A stretch of DNA of 64,000 bases, from assembly GCA_003222975.1 (NCBI GenBank), contig QHXN01000070.1:1-64000 (forward strand), read 5' to 3'. The stretch is from Acidobacteriota bacterium. GTDB taxonomy: Bacteria; Acidobacteriota; Blastocatellia; Pyrinomonadales; Pyrinomonadaceae. This document shows positions 1 to 7,786 of this stretch, in pieces. The notes beneath the pieces are model-generated. The model was not told the origin of the DNA. It was given only the letters and a program-made list of their open reading frames with translations, and searched no databases. Position numbers and translations under genes: made by a program. Each line of letters begins with the position of its first letter. Position 1 is the stretch's first letter.

Positions 1-599
1 GTGACAGCGGCGATGGGCGCGTTGAAGGCCGCGGCGATGCCTGCCGCCGCGCCGACGGGGAGCAGTCGCCGCAGGTTCTCGCGCGAGAGCGCCATCGCCT
101 GCCCCGCCGCGCTCGCCAGCCCCGCGCAAATCTGCACCGTGGGGCCTTCGCGCCCCAAGGACGCGCCCGTGCCTATCTGAAACGCGCCGACGAAGAACTT
201 GCCCACCGCGTCGCGGAGACGGAGCTTGCCGCCGCGCACGGCGTAGGCGACCTTCACCTGCGGGATACCGCTGCCGCGCGCTTCGGGGACGACGTACTGC
301 AACAGCGCCCCGCCGGCGAGTCCGCCGAGCGTCGGCGTGAGGATAGTCCACGCGACCCACGTGTGGCCGGGCGCGTTCATCGCGCGGCCCACGAGGTTCG
401 TTTCCAGCAGGCGTATGCTGAGGTGGAACGCGACCGCCGCCAGACCGCAGAGCACGCCGACGAGAATCGTTAACGCGAAGACGCGCTGCCGCTCCGCCGG
501 CACAAGCCGCACGAACAAACGTAGCGCCGTCATCTGCGCGCGCGCCCAGCGCACACGCCACAGACGCCACAGCGCTTCCAGGCGTCGGAGTCTCTTCAT
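1..599 (-). CDS. ClC-family chloride channel/antiporter, 3' end off the window
   Basis: ClC proteins move chloride, often in exchange for protons, across the inner membrane. Reading leftward from the ATG at 599, 199 codons stay open to the window edge, so only the N-terminal half is present. After a basic N-terminus there is a first membrane helix (about residues 41-60). Then come the ClC selectivity motifs: GSGIPQ near residue 110, GREGPTVQ near 147 with the gating glutamate intact, and a following helix with the AAFNAPIAAV stretch. These three motifs in order are diagnostic. The gene runs away from the DNA ligase, with a 62-bp gap to the ligase stop. Whether it is a channel or an exchanger depends on the proton glutamate, which lies outside the window. 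Confidence 0.9.
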   Translation of the reverse strand, partial: MKRLRRLEALWRLWRVRWARAQMTALRLFVRLVPAERQRVFALTILVGVLCGLAAVAFHLSIRLLETNLVGRAMNAPGHTWVAWTILTPTLGGLAGGALLQYVVPEARGSGIPQVKVAYAVRGGKLRLRDAVGKFFVGAFQIGTGASLGREGPTVQICAGLASAAGQAMALSRENLRRLLPVGAAAGIAAAFNAPIAAV

Positions 600-661
600 C
601 GGGATAAGCTTTACAAGGAAGATTAGAGCTTCGCGGCGAGGGGACGCAAGCGGCGCGCGTG

Positions 662-2293
662 TTAGTGCATCTGCTTGTAGAGGCGCTTGAGGCGTTCGAG
701 CGTGTCGGCCTCGCGCGTGCTCTTGTCGGTGCGGACGCGCTTGAAGCGCGGGATGCGCAGGGCGTAGCCGGCGCGGTAGCGCGCGGTCTTCTGTATGTCC
801 TGGAAGTCAACCTCGATGACGACCTCCGGCTCGATCTCCACGTCGCGCCCGCGCGTGGTGATGATCTTAGGTTCGAGTTGTGCGGTCAGCTCGCGCAACG
901 CCTCCTCGGAGAAGCCCGTGCCGACCTTGCCCACGGTCTTAAAGTCCTCGCGGTCGCGCACGGCGACGATGAGGCTTGAGAGCAGGCCGCGCCGCCGGCC
1001 CGAACCCCAGATGCCGCCGGTGACGACCACGTCGAGGGTCTCAAACGCCGGCTTGATCTTCATCCAGTTCTCTGTGCGGCGGCCCGGAACGTATGTCGCG
1101 TCGGGGTCTTTGGCGACGAGACCCTCATGACCCTCCTCGATGGCATGGCGGAAAAATTTAGCCTGCTCTTCGATGTCGTCCGTGACGATTGATTCGGTCA
1201 TCTTCACTCGGTCGGTCGGGCGGAAGAGCTTCGACAGACGCGCGCGGCGCGCGGCCTGCGCGACGTTCATCAAGTCCTCGCCGTCGTGATAGACCAACTC
1301 GAAGAGGTAGAGGACGAGCGGAATCTCTCGCGCCTTCTCCTCGATTCCGTGGACGCGGCCCAGGCGCATGAGCACAGCCTGGAAGGGCTGCTTCTCACTG
1401 AGCGCCGGGTCGAAGGCGACGGCCTCGCCTTCGACGATAGCATCGCCGCCCTTCCACGCTTTACGCAGAGCCGCAGCGATGTCGGGCATGGCGCGCGAAT
1501 CGTCGTTGAGGCGGCGCGAGTAGAAGCGTATCTCCGGCGTGCGCCCGCGCTTGAAGTGAATCTGCAAACGCGCGCCATCGTACTTCACCTCGAAGATGAT
1601 CTGCTTGCCCTTGAGCTTCTCGAAAATCTCTTCGGGACGGTCAACCTTCTGCGCGTTCATAAATTGATAAGGCCGGAAGAGCGTGAGGCCCGCGCGCGCT
1701 AAAGCTTTCTCACCCTTCGCGGCTCGCGCGGCGACGAGGCCGATGTCGTTCGTCATCGCGTAGAGGTGTTCGACTTCGGCGGCGTCAACGTCGAAGGCGG
1801 CAGCCAGCGCCCGCGCCGTCGTCCCTAAGCCAGCGCCGATCCTCATCTGGTTAAGCACCATGCGCGTGAAATACTTCGCGCCGACCGGCTTCGTGTTTCG
1901 GAAGACGTACTCGACCAGCGCCTCGCGGCTCTCATCGCTACGGGCGGCGCGGTTCGCCCTCTGCCAGAGCTTGTCAACCGTGAGCGTGTCCGTGCCGCGG
2001 ACGTGCGCGGCGACGACCGCGCTCATGTCGCCCGTGCGCTTCACCTCTTCGTCAATCTCGCTCGCGTCGAGATGAAACATGCGCGCGAGCACCGAGCGAA
2101 TCGCGCCCGGCCCCGTGCCGAGGCGGTCGGAGAGCTGCGGGTCAACGACCTCGCTCAGGGTGAAGTGGGCCGCGGCTTCGAGCGTGGGCCGGTCTGCCTT
2201 GCGGAACACGTCGGCGAGCAGACGCACGCGCGCCGGGTCGCCCTTGGCCTCGCTGATGCGCTCGTAGGTTTGTGCAAGTTCCGAGAATTTCAC
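662..2293 (-). CDS. ATP-dependent DNA ligase (archaeal/LIG1-type)
   Basis: A 543-residue ATP-dependent DNA ligase that seals nicks through an enzyme-AMP intermediate. Residues 1-205 form the N-terminal DNA-binding domain. The nucleotidyltransferase core holds motif I, EVKYDGAR, with the adenylated lysine at about residue 237. Later motifs EGLVAKDP and WMKIKP match motifs IV-V, and the OB-fold follows to the C-terminus. The length and the large N-terminal domain match archaeal-type and LigB-like stand-alone ligases rather than the short LigD ligase domain. It is divergent from the uracil-DNA glycosylase gene, with 95 bp between the starts, and belongs to a small repair block with it and the LigD-like polymerase. 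It may supply the ligase activity that the LigD-like protein lacks; that is inference. Confidence 0.93.
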   Translation of the reverse strand: MKFSELAQTYERISEAKGDPARVRLLADVFRKADRPTLEAAAHFTLSEVVDPQLSDRLGTGPGAIRSVLARMFHLDASEIDEEVKRTGDMSAVVAAHVRGTDTLTVDKLWQRANRAARSDESREALVEYVFRNTKPVGAKYFTRMVLNQMRIGAGLGTTARALAAAFDVDAAEVEHLYAMTNDIGLVAARAAKGEKALARAGLTLFRPYQFMNAQKVDRPEEIFEKLKGKQIIFEVKYDGARLQIHFKRGRTPEIRFYSRRLNDDSRAMPDIAAALRKAWKGGDAIVEGEAVAFDPALSEKQPFQAVLMRLGRVHGIEEKAREIPLVLYLFELVYHDGEDLMNVAQAARRARLSKLFRPTDRVKMTESIVTDDIEEQAKFFRHAIEEGHEGLVAKDPDATYVPGRRTENWMKIKPAFETLDVVVTGGIWGSGRRRGLLSSLIVAVRDREDFKTVGKVGTGFSEEALRELTAQLEPKIITTRGRDVEIEPEVVIEVDFQDIQKTARYRAGYALRIPRFKRVRTDKSTREADTLERLKRLYKQMH

Positions 2294-2388
2294 CTGGGTG
2301 CGCCGCCGTACCTAAGTTGCGGAGAGCGCGCTATAGCATGCAAGTTGCAAGCCGGGTTGTTAAGCGGAGACGCACACGCGGGAGGGCG

Positions 2389-2958
2389 ATGGCGAAGTCT
2401 AAAAAAGCGCGGAGGTTAGACGAGTTGGCCGCGCAGATACGAGTCTGCACGCGCTGCCCGTTGCACGAGTCGCGTACACAGGCTGTACCGGGAGACGGCA
2501 AGTACACCGCGCGCGTGATGATCATCGGCGAGGCTCCGGGCAAGGAAGAGGACGAGACGGGCAGGCCGTTTGTCGGCTCCGCCGGGCGCTACCTCGACCA
2601 TGTGCTCGAAGGCACGAAGCTCGACCGCGAAGACTTCTTCATCACAAACACGGTGAAGTGCCGACCGCCGAAGAACCGCACGCCGAAGTCAATCGAGACG
2701 CGGACGTGCACGTCGAACTACCTGTTCGAGCAGATTGAATTGATTGACCCGGAGTTGGTCATGCTGCTCGGAGGCGTCGCGGCCAAGGCGGTGCTCGGCG
2801 TGAAGAGCGTTAACGAAGTGCGCGGGCGCGTCGTCGAGCATGAGGGGCGGCGCTTCATCGTCGGCTACCACCCGGCGGTGAGATTTTACAGGGAAGACTT
2901 GGGCGAGAAGGTCAAGGAAGATTTCGCGCTCTTGAAGCGCGAGTTGAAGAAGCTTTGA
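2389..2958 (+). CDS. Family-4 uracil-DNA glycosylase (4Fe-4S)
   Basis: This enzyme removes uracil from DNA to start base-excision repair. I start it at the ATG at 2389, behind a GGGAGGG ribosome site; the open frame extends upstream but that part has no family similarity. The 189-residue product has the four cysteines of the family-4 iron-sulfur cluster (C20, C23, C91, C107), motif GEAPG at 47-51 with the following GRPFVGSAG stretch, and the HPA motif around 161. The length is typical. It overlaps or abuts the next gene, so co-expression with the LigD-like polymerase is likely. Sequence and family knowledge agree well. Confidence 0.93.
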   Translation: MAKSKKARRLDELAAQIRVCTRCPLHESRTQAVPGDGKYTARVMIIGEAPGKEEDETGRPFVGSAGRYLDHVLEGTKLDREDFFITNTVKCRPPKNRTPKSIETRTCTSNYLFEQIELIDPELVMLLGGVAAKAVLGVKSVNEVRGRVVEHEGRRFIVGYHPAVRFYREDLGEKVKEDFALLKRELKKL

Positions 2959-2972
2959 AGGGTCGAGCGGAC

Positions 2973-4640
2973 ATGGGGCTTGAGACTTACCAGAAGATGC
3001 GCGACTTCAGGCGGACGCCGGAGCCGCGGGGGCGTGTGTCGAAGGCGAACCGCCGCCGCTTCGTCGTGCAGGAGCACCACGCGTCGAAGCTCCACTTCGA
3101 CTTCCGCCTGGAGATGGGCGGCGTCCTGAAGTCCTGGTCTGTGCCGCGCGGGCCTTCGCTCGACCCGGCGCAGAAGCGCCTGGCCGTCGAGACCGAGGAT
3201 CACCCCGTCGAGTACCTGAAGTTCGAGGGGCGCATACCCCAGGGCGAGTACGGCGGGGGCGAGCACATGCGTTGGGACAGCGGCACGTACAGGCTCGCGG
3301 GCGAGGGCGACGCGCTCAGTCAGCTCGAACGCGGGAAGCTTGAGTTTGAACTCGACGGCGAACGCTTGCGCGGCGCGTTCACACTCGTTCGCATGAAGGG
3401 GCGCGTGGGCGAGTGGCTGCTGATTAAGAAGCAGGACGAGTTCGCCGAGGCGGGCTGGGAGTTGCGTCTGCGAAAACCCGTCGGCGGCAAAGAGACGTTG
3501 GACGCGAAGGCGAAGGGGAAGGCAGGAGGCGGACGGCAGGAGCAGGAGGCAGGAGCAGGAAGAAGTGCGAAGGGCGCGCGCGGTTCGCGCGGCGCGGGCG
3601 ACCGAGGCGTGAGGAAGTTCGACACGGGGGAGGAGACGAAGGGCGAGCGCGTCGTGCCCGTCTCGCGCGCGCTGAAGGCGAAGGAGTTGAAGGGCGACGT
3701 GAACGTGAGGGTCGGCGTCGAGGTCGTGCCACTGACGAATCTCGACCGCGTGTACTGGCCGGACGAGAAGCTCACGAAGGGCGATCTCGTCCGTTATTAC
3801 GACGAAATCTCGAAGTACATCCTGCCCTATCTCGAAGGTCGCCCGCTGATTATGAAGCGCTACCCTTCAGGGATACGCGGGCAGTCGTTCCACCAGCACG
3901 ACGTGAACGAAGCGCCCGACTTCGTCCGCACCGTCCCGCTCGAAGTCGAGGACGGCGGCGGCCACGAGGTTAATTACATCGTCGGCAGTGGCAAGGCGAC
4001 GCTCCTTTACATGGCGAACCTCGGAGCCATCGAGCGCCACCCCTGGCACTCGCGCGTCGAGAACCTGGATCACCCCGACTGGTTCGTCTTCGACCTCGAT
4101 CCGGGCGAGGGCGTCCGGTTCGAGACCATCTGCGAGGTCGCTCTGACAACGCGCGACGTGCTCGCGAGGCTCGGCCTCGAATCCTACGCGAAGACCTCCG
4201 GCTCGCGAGGGCTTCACATCTACGTGCCGGTCAAGGCGATTTACAGTTACGAGCAGATCGCGGGGCTGGCCGAGCAGGTGGCGACCGCCGTCGCGCGCGA
4301 GCGCGCGGACGCGGCGACCGTGGAGCGCTCGAAGCGCAAGCGCGGGCGCGGCATGATCTACGTGGATCACATGCAGAACGCGCGGGGCAAGTCCGTCGCC
4401 GCGCCCTACTCGGTGAGGCCGAAGCCGGGCGCGACCGTCTCCGCGCCGCTCGAATGGGCGGAGGTCGAGCGCAAGAAGATACGCACGGGCGACTTCGACA
4501 TTAAGAACATGATGGAGCGAATCGGGCGCAAGGGCGACCTGTTCAGGCCCGTGCTCAAGAAGAAGCAGGCGCTCGGCGAGGCGTTCGAGCGGGCGGGGGG
4601 ACTCCTCGAAGGCGGCAGGGCGCGCGGCGCGCGCGCGTAA
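2973..4640 (+). CDS. ligD-like: LigD-like protein: 3'-phosphoesterase plus polymerase, no ligase domain
   Basis: A 555-residue non-homologous end-joining protein. Residues 1-150 form the 3'-phosphoesterase domain, with the HHASKLHFDFRLE metal-binding block near residue 35 and EDHPVEYLKFEG near 75. A charged, low-complexity linker (about 175-225) follows. The C-terminal half is the primase/polymerase domain: FDLDPGEG with the metal-binding aspartates near 373, SGSRGLHIYVPV, and VDHMQNARGKSVAAPYSVR. The ATP-ligase domain that sits between or beside these in classical LigD is absent. An alternative TTG start at 2955 would overlap the upstream stop; I chose the ATG at 2973, which places the YxxxRDFxxTPEP motif at the N-terminus as in relatives. 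No Ku gene is visible in the window. Confidence 0.9.
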   Translation: MGLETYQKMRDFRRTPEPRGRVSKANRRRFVVQEHHASKLHFDFRLEMGGVLKSWSVPRGPSLDPAQKRLAVETEDHPVEYLKFEGRIPQGEYGGGEHMRWDSGTYRLAGEGDALSQLERGKLEFELDGERLRGAFTLVRMKGRVGEWLLIKKQDEFAEAGWELRLRKPVGGKETLDAKAKGKAGGGRQEQEAGAGRSAKGARGSRGAGDRGVRKFDTGEETKGERVVPVSRALKAKELKGDVNVRVGVEVVPLTNLDRVYWPDEKLTKGDLVRYYDEISKYILPYLEGRPLIMKRYPSGIRGQSFHQHDVNEAPDFVRTVPLEVEDGGGHEVNYIVGSGKATLLYMANLGAIERHPWHSRVENLDHPDWFVFDLDPGEGVRFETICEVALTTRDVLARLGLESYAKTSGSRGLHIYVPVKAIYSYEQIAGLAEQVATAVARERADAATVERSKRKRGRGMIYVDHMQNARGKSVAAPYSVRPKPGATVSAPLEWAEVERKKIRTGDFDIKNMMERIGRKGDLFRPVLKKKQALGEAFERAGGLLEGGRARGARA

Positions 4641-4727
4641 GGTCGCGCGTAAGGTTTCGTCGCGGGAGAACAGGTTTGACCGGACGAGGTGAGGGAAATC
4701 ATTTGAACGAAGGCAAGGAGGGGATTC

Positions 4728-4919
4728 ATGGCAGAGACGCACAAACACGACCGCGAGTTGATTGACACGGGCACGGACAAGCGCTACGTGCGGCGCGACG
4801 AGCGTGGCCGCTTCGAGGAATCGGACGACGTGGGCCGCTCGCTCGCGCAGGACGTGCGCAAGCACGCCAAGACGGAGGTCAAGGCCGGGCAGGGCGACCG
4901 CGGCGACCAGAAGAGGTGA
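4728..4919 (+). CDS. Small hydrophilic protein of unknown function
   Basis: A 63-residue highly charged protein (many D, E, K and R, no hydrophobic segment), preceded by an AAGGAGGGG ribosome site. I do not recognise the family. It is followed 27 bp later by another tiny hydrophilic protein, also with a perfect ribosome site, and the pair ends before a strong hairpin at 5205-5237. Strong translation signals and a composition resembling small bacterial stress or desiccation proteins make it a likely real gene. Function is unknown. Confidence 0.7.
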   Translation: MAETHKHDRELIDTGTDKRYVRRDERGRFEESDDVGRSLAQDVRKHAKTEVKAGQGDRGDQKR

Positions 4920-4946
4920 TGACCAAACACGCAAGGAGGTGAAATC

Positions 4947-5177
4947 ATGCCGAGAGGCGACAAGGACAAATACACGGACAAGGAGAAGCGGCAGGCCGAG
5001 CACATCGAAGAAGGGTACGAGTCCCGCGGCGTGTCGAAGGACGAGGCGGAGCGGCGCGCGTGGGCGACCGTCAACGCCGTCCACCACGGCGGCGAGAAGC
5101 CGGGCGGCGGCGGCTACGGCAAGCCGGAGAACCACGAGCCGATGCGCGAGGGCGGCGAGAAGGGCGGGCGTCACTGA
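4947..5177 (+). CDS. Small conserved stress-type protein (KYTDKxKRxAEHI family)
   Basis: A 76-residue hydrophilic protein with an AAGGAGGTG ribosome site. The N-terminal part, with MPRGDKDKYTDKEKRQAEHI, ESRGVSKDEAERRAW and ATVN, matches from memory a widespread family of about 60-80-residue bacterial proteins. Those are often annotated loosely as plasmid-stabilisation or hypothetical proteins and are common in soil bacteria. The C-terminal 25 residues are a Gly/His/Glu-rich tail. There is no catalytic motif or membrane segment. It probably shares a transcript with the 63-residue gene upstream. The role is not established. Confidence 0.75.
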   Translation: MPRGDKDKYTDKEKRQAEHIEEGYESRGVSKDEAERRAWATVNAVHHGGEKPGGGGYGKPENHEPMREGGEKGGRH

Positions 5178-5204
5178 CAGCCCCGCCCGGACTTGAAACG
5201 GCGA

Positions 5205-5237
5205 GGCCCGGACGGACGAGTGAGAGCCGTCCGGGCC
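5205..5237 (+). terminator. GC-rich hairpin after the two small genes
   Basis: A perfect 11-bp stem (GGCCCGGACGG at 5205-5215 pairing with 5227-5237) with an 11-nt loop, starting 27 bp after a stop codon. There is no U-tract, so it may be a pausing or mRNA-protecting hairpin rather than a classical intrinsic terminator. Confidence 0.5.
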
Positions 5238-5439
5238 GAACCGCTTTCACGTTTGACGGCGCGCGCGTCGCACGCGCCCGGAGTGTTTCAGATTAAGTCT
5301 CTTGTGTTTCGGTGAAGTCTCTTTCAAATGCGCGTGGGCGTCGGGGGCGGTAGTCATACGCTAACGCTCTCATCGAAAGTTTCTTCCTTGCCCCGCGCCC
5401 CACGCGCGGCTTATTGCGAACGAGAAAAGGAGGATGAAG

Positions 5440-6573
5440 ATGTCAACACGTTACGGCGACCGCGGCCCAGACCGCTACGAAGACGCGGACGAAGAACGCT
5501 ACGGCGGGCGCGACTACGAACGCCAGGCGGGCCGCGGCCCGGACTACGAGCGCAGCCGCCAGCGCTCCGACTACGGCGCGACGGCGCGCGGGGCGGGCCG
5601 CGACTACGATTACAGTCGGGACTACGGCTACGACCGCGACGCCGGCTCGCGCGACTACGGCGAGCGCTCCGGGCGCGAAGGGATACTCGGCGGCTACGCG
5701 GGCGCTTCGTCGCCGCGCCGCTACGACTACGAGGATTACGGGCGCGACTACGAACGCGAGCCGCCACGCGACTACGTGCGCGAACCGGCGCGCGACTACG
5801 GTCGTGATTACGGGCGCGAGCCGTCGCGCGATTACGGGCGTGAGTCCGCACGCGATTACGGGCGCGACCAGGACCGCGTCCGCAGCTTCGACACCGACTA
5901 CGGGCGCACGACGAGCCGCTTCTACGGTCGCAGCGGCTACGAGTACGGGCGCGACGACTACGACCGCCCCGTCTGGGGCGGCACGCGCGGCGACTACGGC
6001 AGGAGCGCCTACGGCGACCGCCCTGACGAACGCGGGACGGGGCGGGGTCGCGGCGGGCGCGGCTGGTGGGATCGCACGGCGGACGAAGTGCTCTCGTGGT
6101 TCGGCGACTCGGACGCCGAGCGCCGCCGTCGCACTGACGAGATGCGCGAAGGCCGCGGCCAGGGCGCGGGGAAGTTCCGCGGGCGCGGCCCGAAGAACTA
6201 CCGCCGCTCCGACGAGCGCATACGCGAGGAGATCAGCGACCGCCTGACCGAAAACGACTGGCTCGACGCCTCGGACATTGAAGTGAACGTCCAGAACGGC
6301 GAGGCCGTCTTGTCGGGCACGGTTGACAGCCGCTACGCGAAGCGTCTCGCCGAGGACATCGCCGACTCGGTCTCCGGCGTCACCAACGTGCAGAACAACC
6401 TGCGCGTGCGTGGCTACGAGGCGGACGCGACGACGACCGGACTGATCGGAACCGGAACCGGGCTGGCCGCGCCCGCGCCCGGCGCGACCGACACGACCAT
6501 TACGTCCGACGCTCCCGACACGCCCGACGTGGGCGCGTCCGACAGGGCGTCGAGGGCCGCGGGTAGGGGCTGA
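5440..6573 (+). CDS. BON-domain protein with long RDY-rich disordered N-terminus
   Basis: A 377-residue protein. Residues 1-200 are low complexity, dominated by repeated RDYGRE/RDYxRD units rich in Arg, Asp and Tyr. Residues about 200-255 are basic and Trp/Gly-containing. Residues about 255-325 form a BON domain (REEISDRLTENDWLDASDIE, then VLSGTVDSRYAKRLAEDIAD), an alpha/beta module thought to bind lipid or glycan surfaces. The tail is Ala/Thr/Pro rich. Two ATGs lie 6 bp apart; the second (5440) has the better spacing from AAGGAGG at 5427-5433. No signal peptide is visible, so it probably stays in the cytoplasm, unlike OsmY-type BON proteins. The context of tiny hydrophilic genes suggests a stress role, which is inference. 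Confidence 0.8.
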   Translation: MSTRYGDRGPDRYEDADEERYGGRDYERQAGRGPDYERSRQRSDYGATARGAGRDYDYSRDYGYDRDAGSRDYGERSGREGILGGYAGASSPRRYDYEDYGRDYEREPPRDYVREPARDYGRDYGREPSRDYGRESARDYGRDQDRVRSFDTDYGRTTSRFYGRSGYEYGRDDYDRPVWGGTRGDYGRSAYGDRPDERGTGRGRGGRGWWDRTADEVLSWFGDSDAERRRRTDEMREGRGQGAGKFRGRGPKNYRRSDERIREEISDRLTENDWLDASDIEVNVQNGEAVLSGTVDSRYAKRLAEDIADSVSGVTNVQNNLRVRGYEADATTTGLIGTGTGLAAPAPGATDTTITSDAPDTPDVGASDRASRAAGRG

Positions 6574-6579
6574 GGCCGA

Positions 6580-6631
6580 CGCCGCGGGCGCGGGCGCGCT
6601 TCGGCGGGCCTGTGCGCCTGCGCCCGCGGCG
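6580..6631 (+). terminator. Long GC hairpin after the BON-domain gene
   Basis: Complementary 12-mers (CGCCGCGGGCGC at 6580-6591 and its complement at 6620-6631) flank a 28-nt GC-rich loop, starting 7 bp after the stop. There is no U-tract. It is a plausible terminator or pause site between this gene and the GntR-type gene. Confidence 0.4.
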
Positions 6632-6668
6632 AAGAGTTGCGCTCTACCATTACAAGGGGGAGGCGGTC

Positions 6669-7013
6669 ATGCCGGTCTTGAACATACGCATCCGCACTGG
6701 CTCGGACGAGACGAAGACCCAGCAAATCTTCAACCAGATCGCGAGCGCCATCCTCGCCGGGAAGTTTAGCCCCGGTGACTCGCTCACGTCGGAGCGCGCG
6801 CTCGCCGAACAACTCGGCGTCAGCCGCAACATCGTGCGCAACGCCTTCCGACGCCTCGAAGAGCACGGACTCGTCGAGGCCGTGAGCACAGCGGGCCGCC
6901 GCGTGCGCGCGTCGAAGAAGCGAAGGGCGACGGCCACGGCGGGCGTCGAGCGCGGGGACAGGCTGGCGATGCGGGGCGGAAGTAAAAAGGCAAAAGGCAA
7001 AAGGCAAAAGTAA
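6669..7013 (+). CDS. Short GntR/YtrA-type transcriptional regulator
   Basis: A 114-residue protein with a GntR winged helix at about residues 10-85: QIFNQIASAILAGKFSPGD, then LTSERALAEQLGVSRNIVRN and AFRRLEEHGLVE. There is no effector-binding domain, only a basic tail. This resembles the short YtrA subgroup, although the C-terminal helices used for dimerisation are weak here. The start at 6669 follows AAGGGGGAGG. The last residues (KKAKGKRQK) and the TAA stop are encoded by the left part of the AAAAGGC heptad repeat, so the original C-terminus may have been overwritten. Targets are unknown. Confidence 0.75.
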   Translation: MPVLNIRIRTGSDETKTQQIFNQIASAILAGKFSPGDSLTSERALAEQLGVSRNIVRNAFRRLEEHGLVEAVSTAGRRVRASKKRRATATAGVERGDRLAMRGGSKKAKGKRQK

Positions 7014-7104
7014 GTCAAAAGTAAAAATGCAAAAGGCAAAAGTGTGGACGCGCTCTCGCGCGAAGAACTTCTCTTTTGCCTTTTGCATTTTTACTTTTGA
7101 CTTA
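6982..7104. repeat. Heptad-arm inverted repeat 1 (AAAAGGC words)
   Basis: From 6982 the sequence runs in 7-nt units (GGCAAAA three times, then variants AAAAGTA, AAAATGC, AAAAGGC). The segment 7011-7042 is perfectly complementary over 32 nt to 7073-7104, with a 30-nt loop. It lies between the convergent GntR and rpiA genes, and both stop codons sit inside the arms (7011-7013 and 7091-7093). Confidence 0.9.
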
Positions 7105-7783
7105 TGATGACCTCCACGTCGTCGTCCGTCGCGACGACGGCGAGGTCGGCCACGCCGACGAACAGGCCGCACTCGACGACGCCCGTCAGCATCTTCAACT
7201 CGCGCTCCATCCGTTCCGCGTCGCGAATCTCGCCGCAGCGACAGTCGAGTATGTAGTTGCCGTTGTCGGTGGCGTAGATGCCGCCGTCGTCCGCACGGCG
7301 CACGATAGGCTCGGCGCTCGTCACGGCGGCGACGCGCCGCGCCGTCACCTCCCAGGCGAACGGCACGACCTCGACCGGCAGGGGAAACTTTCCGAGCACT
7401 TCGACCTTCTTGCCCGCGTCGGCGACGACGACGAAGCGGCGCGCGGCTGCGGCCACCAACTTTTCGCGCAAGAGCGCCCCGCCGCCGCCCTTGATGAGCG
7501 CGAGGCCGGGGCCGATCTCGTCCGCGCCGTCAATGGCGAGGTCGAGTTCCTGGACTTCGGCGAAGGTGACGAGCGGGATTCCGAGCGAGCGCGCCTGCTC
7601 CTCCGTCCGGCGCGAGGTCGGCACGCCGCGCACTCGCATCCCGGCGCGCACGCGCGCGCCCAGGCGCTCGACCATCCAGAAAGCGGTCGAGCCTGTGCCC
7701 AGCCCCACGATCATCCCGTCCTCTACGAACTCGACCGCCTTGAAGCCGGCCCGCTGTTTGGCGTTCATCCTTTCGTTCATCAT
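7091..7783 (-). CDS. rpiA: Ribose-5-phosphate isomerase A
   Basis: RpiA interconverts ribose-5-phosphate and ribulose-5-phosphate in the non-oxidative pentose phosphate pathway. The 230-residue product has the family motifs VGLGTGST near residue 30, DGADEIGPGLALIKGGGGALLREK near 84-107 with the catalytic Asp/Glu/Lys region, and VVEVVPF further on. The length is normal. The start at 7783 lies 4 bp after the stop of the TSUP permease gene, so the two are probably co-transcribed. An ATG five codons downstream (MNAKQ) is also possible. The last four residues (ISQK) and the stop are encoded by the inverted repeat at 7011-7104. Confidence 0.95.
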   Translation of the reverse strand: MMNERMNAKQRAGFKAVEFVEDGMIVGLGTGSTAFWMVERLGARVRAGMRVRGVPTSRRTEEQARSLGIPLVTFAEVQELDLAIDGADEIGPGLALIKGGGGALLREKLVAAAARRFVVVADAGKKVEVLGKFPLPVEVVPFAWEVTARRVAAVTSAEPIVRRADDGGIYATDNGNYILDCRCGEIRDAERMERELKMLTGVVECGLFVGVADLAVVATDDDVEVIISQK

Positions 7784-7786
7784 TTA

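Noticed and set aside
2955-2972. TTG start for the LigD-like gene.
   Set aside because: It overlaps the glycosylase stop and adds six non-conserved residues; the ATG at 2973 is preferred.
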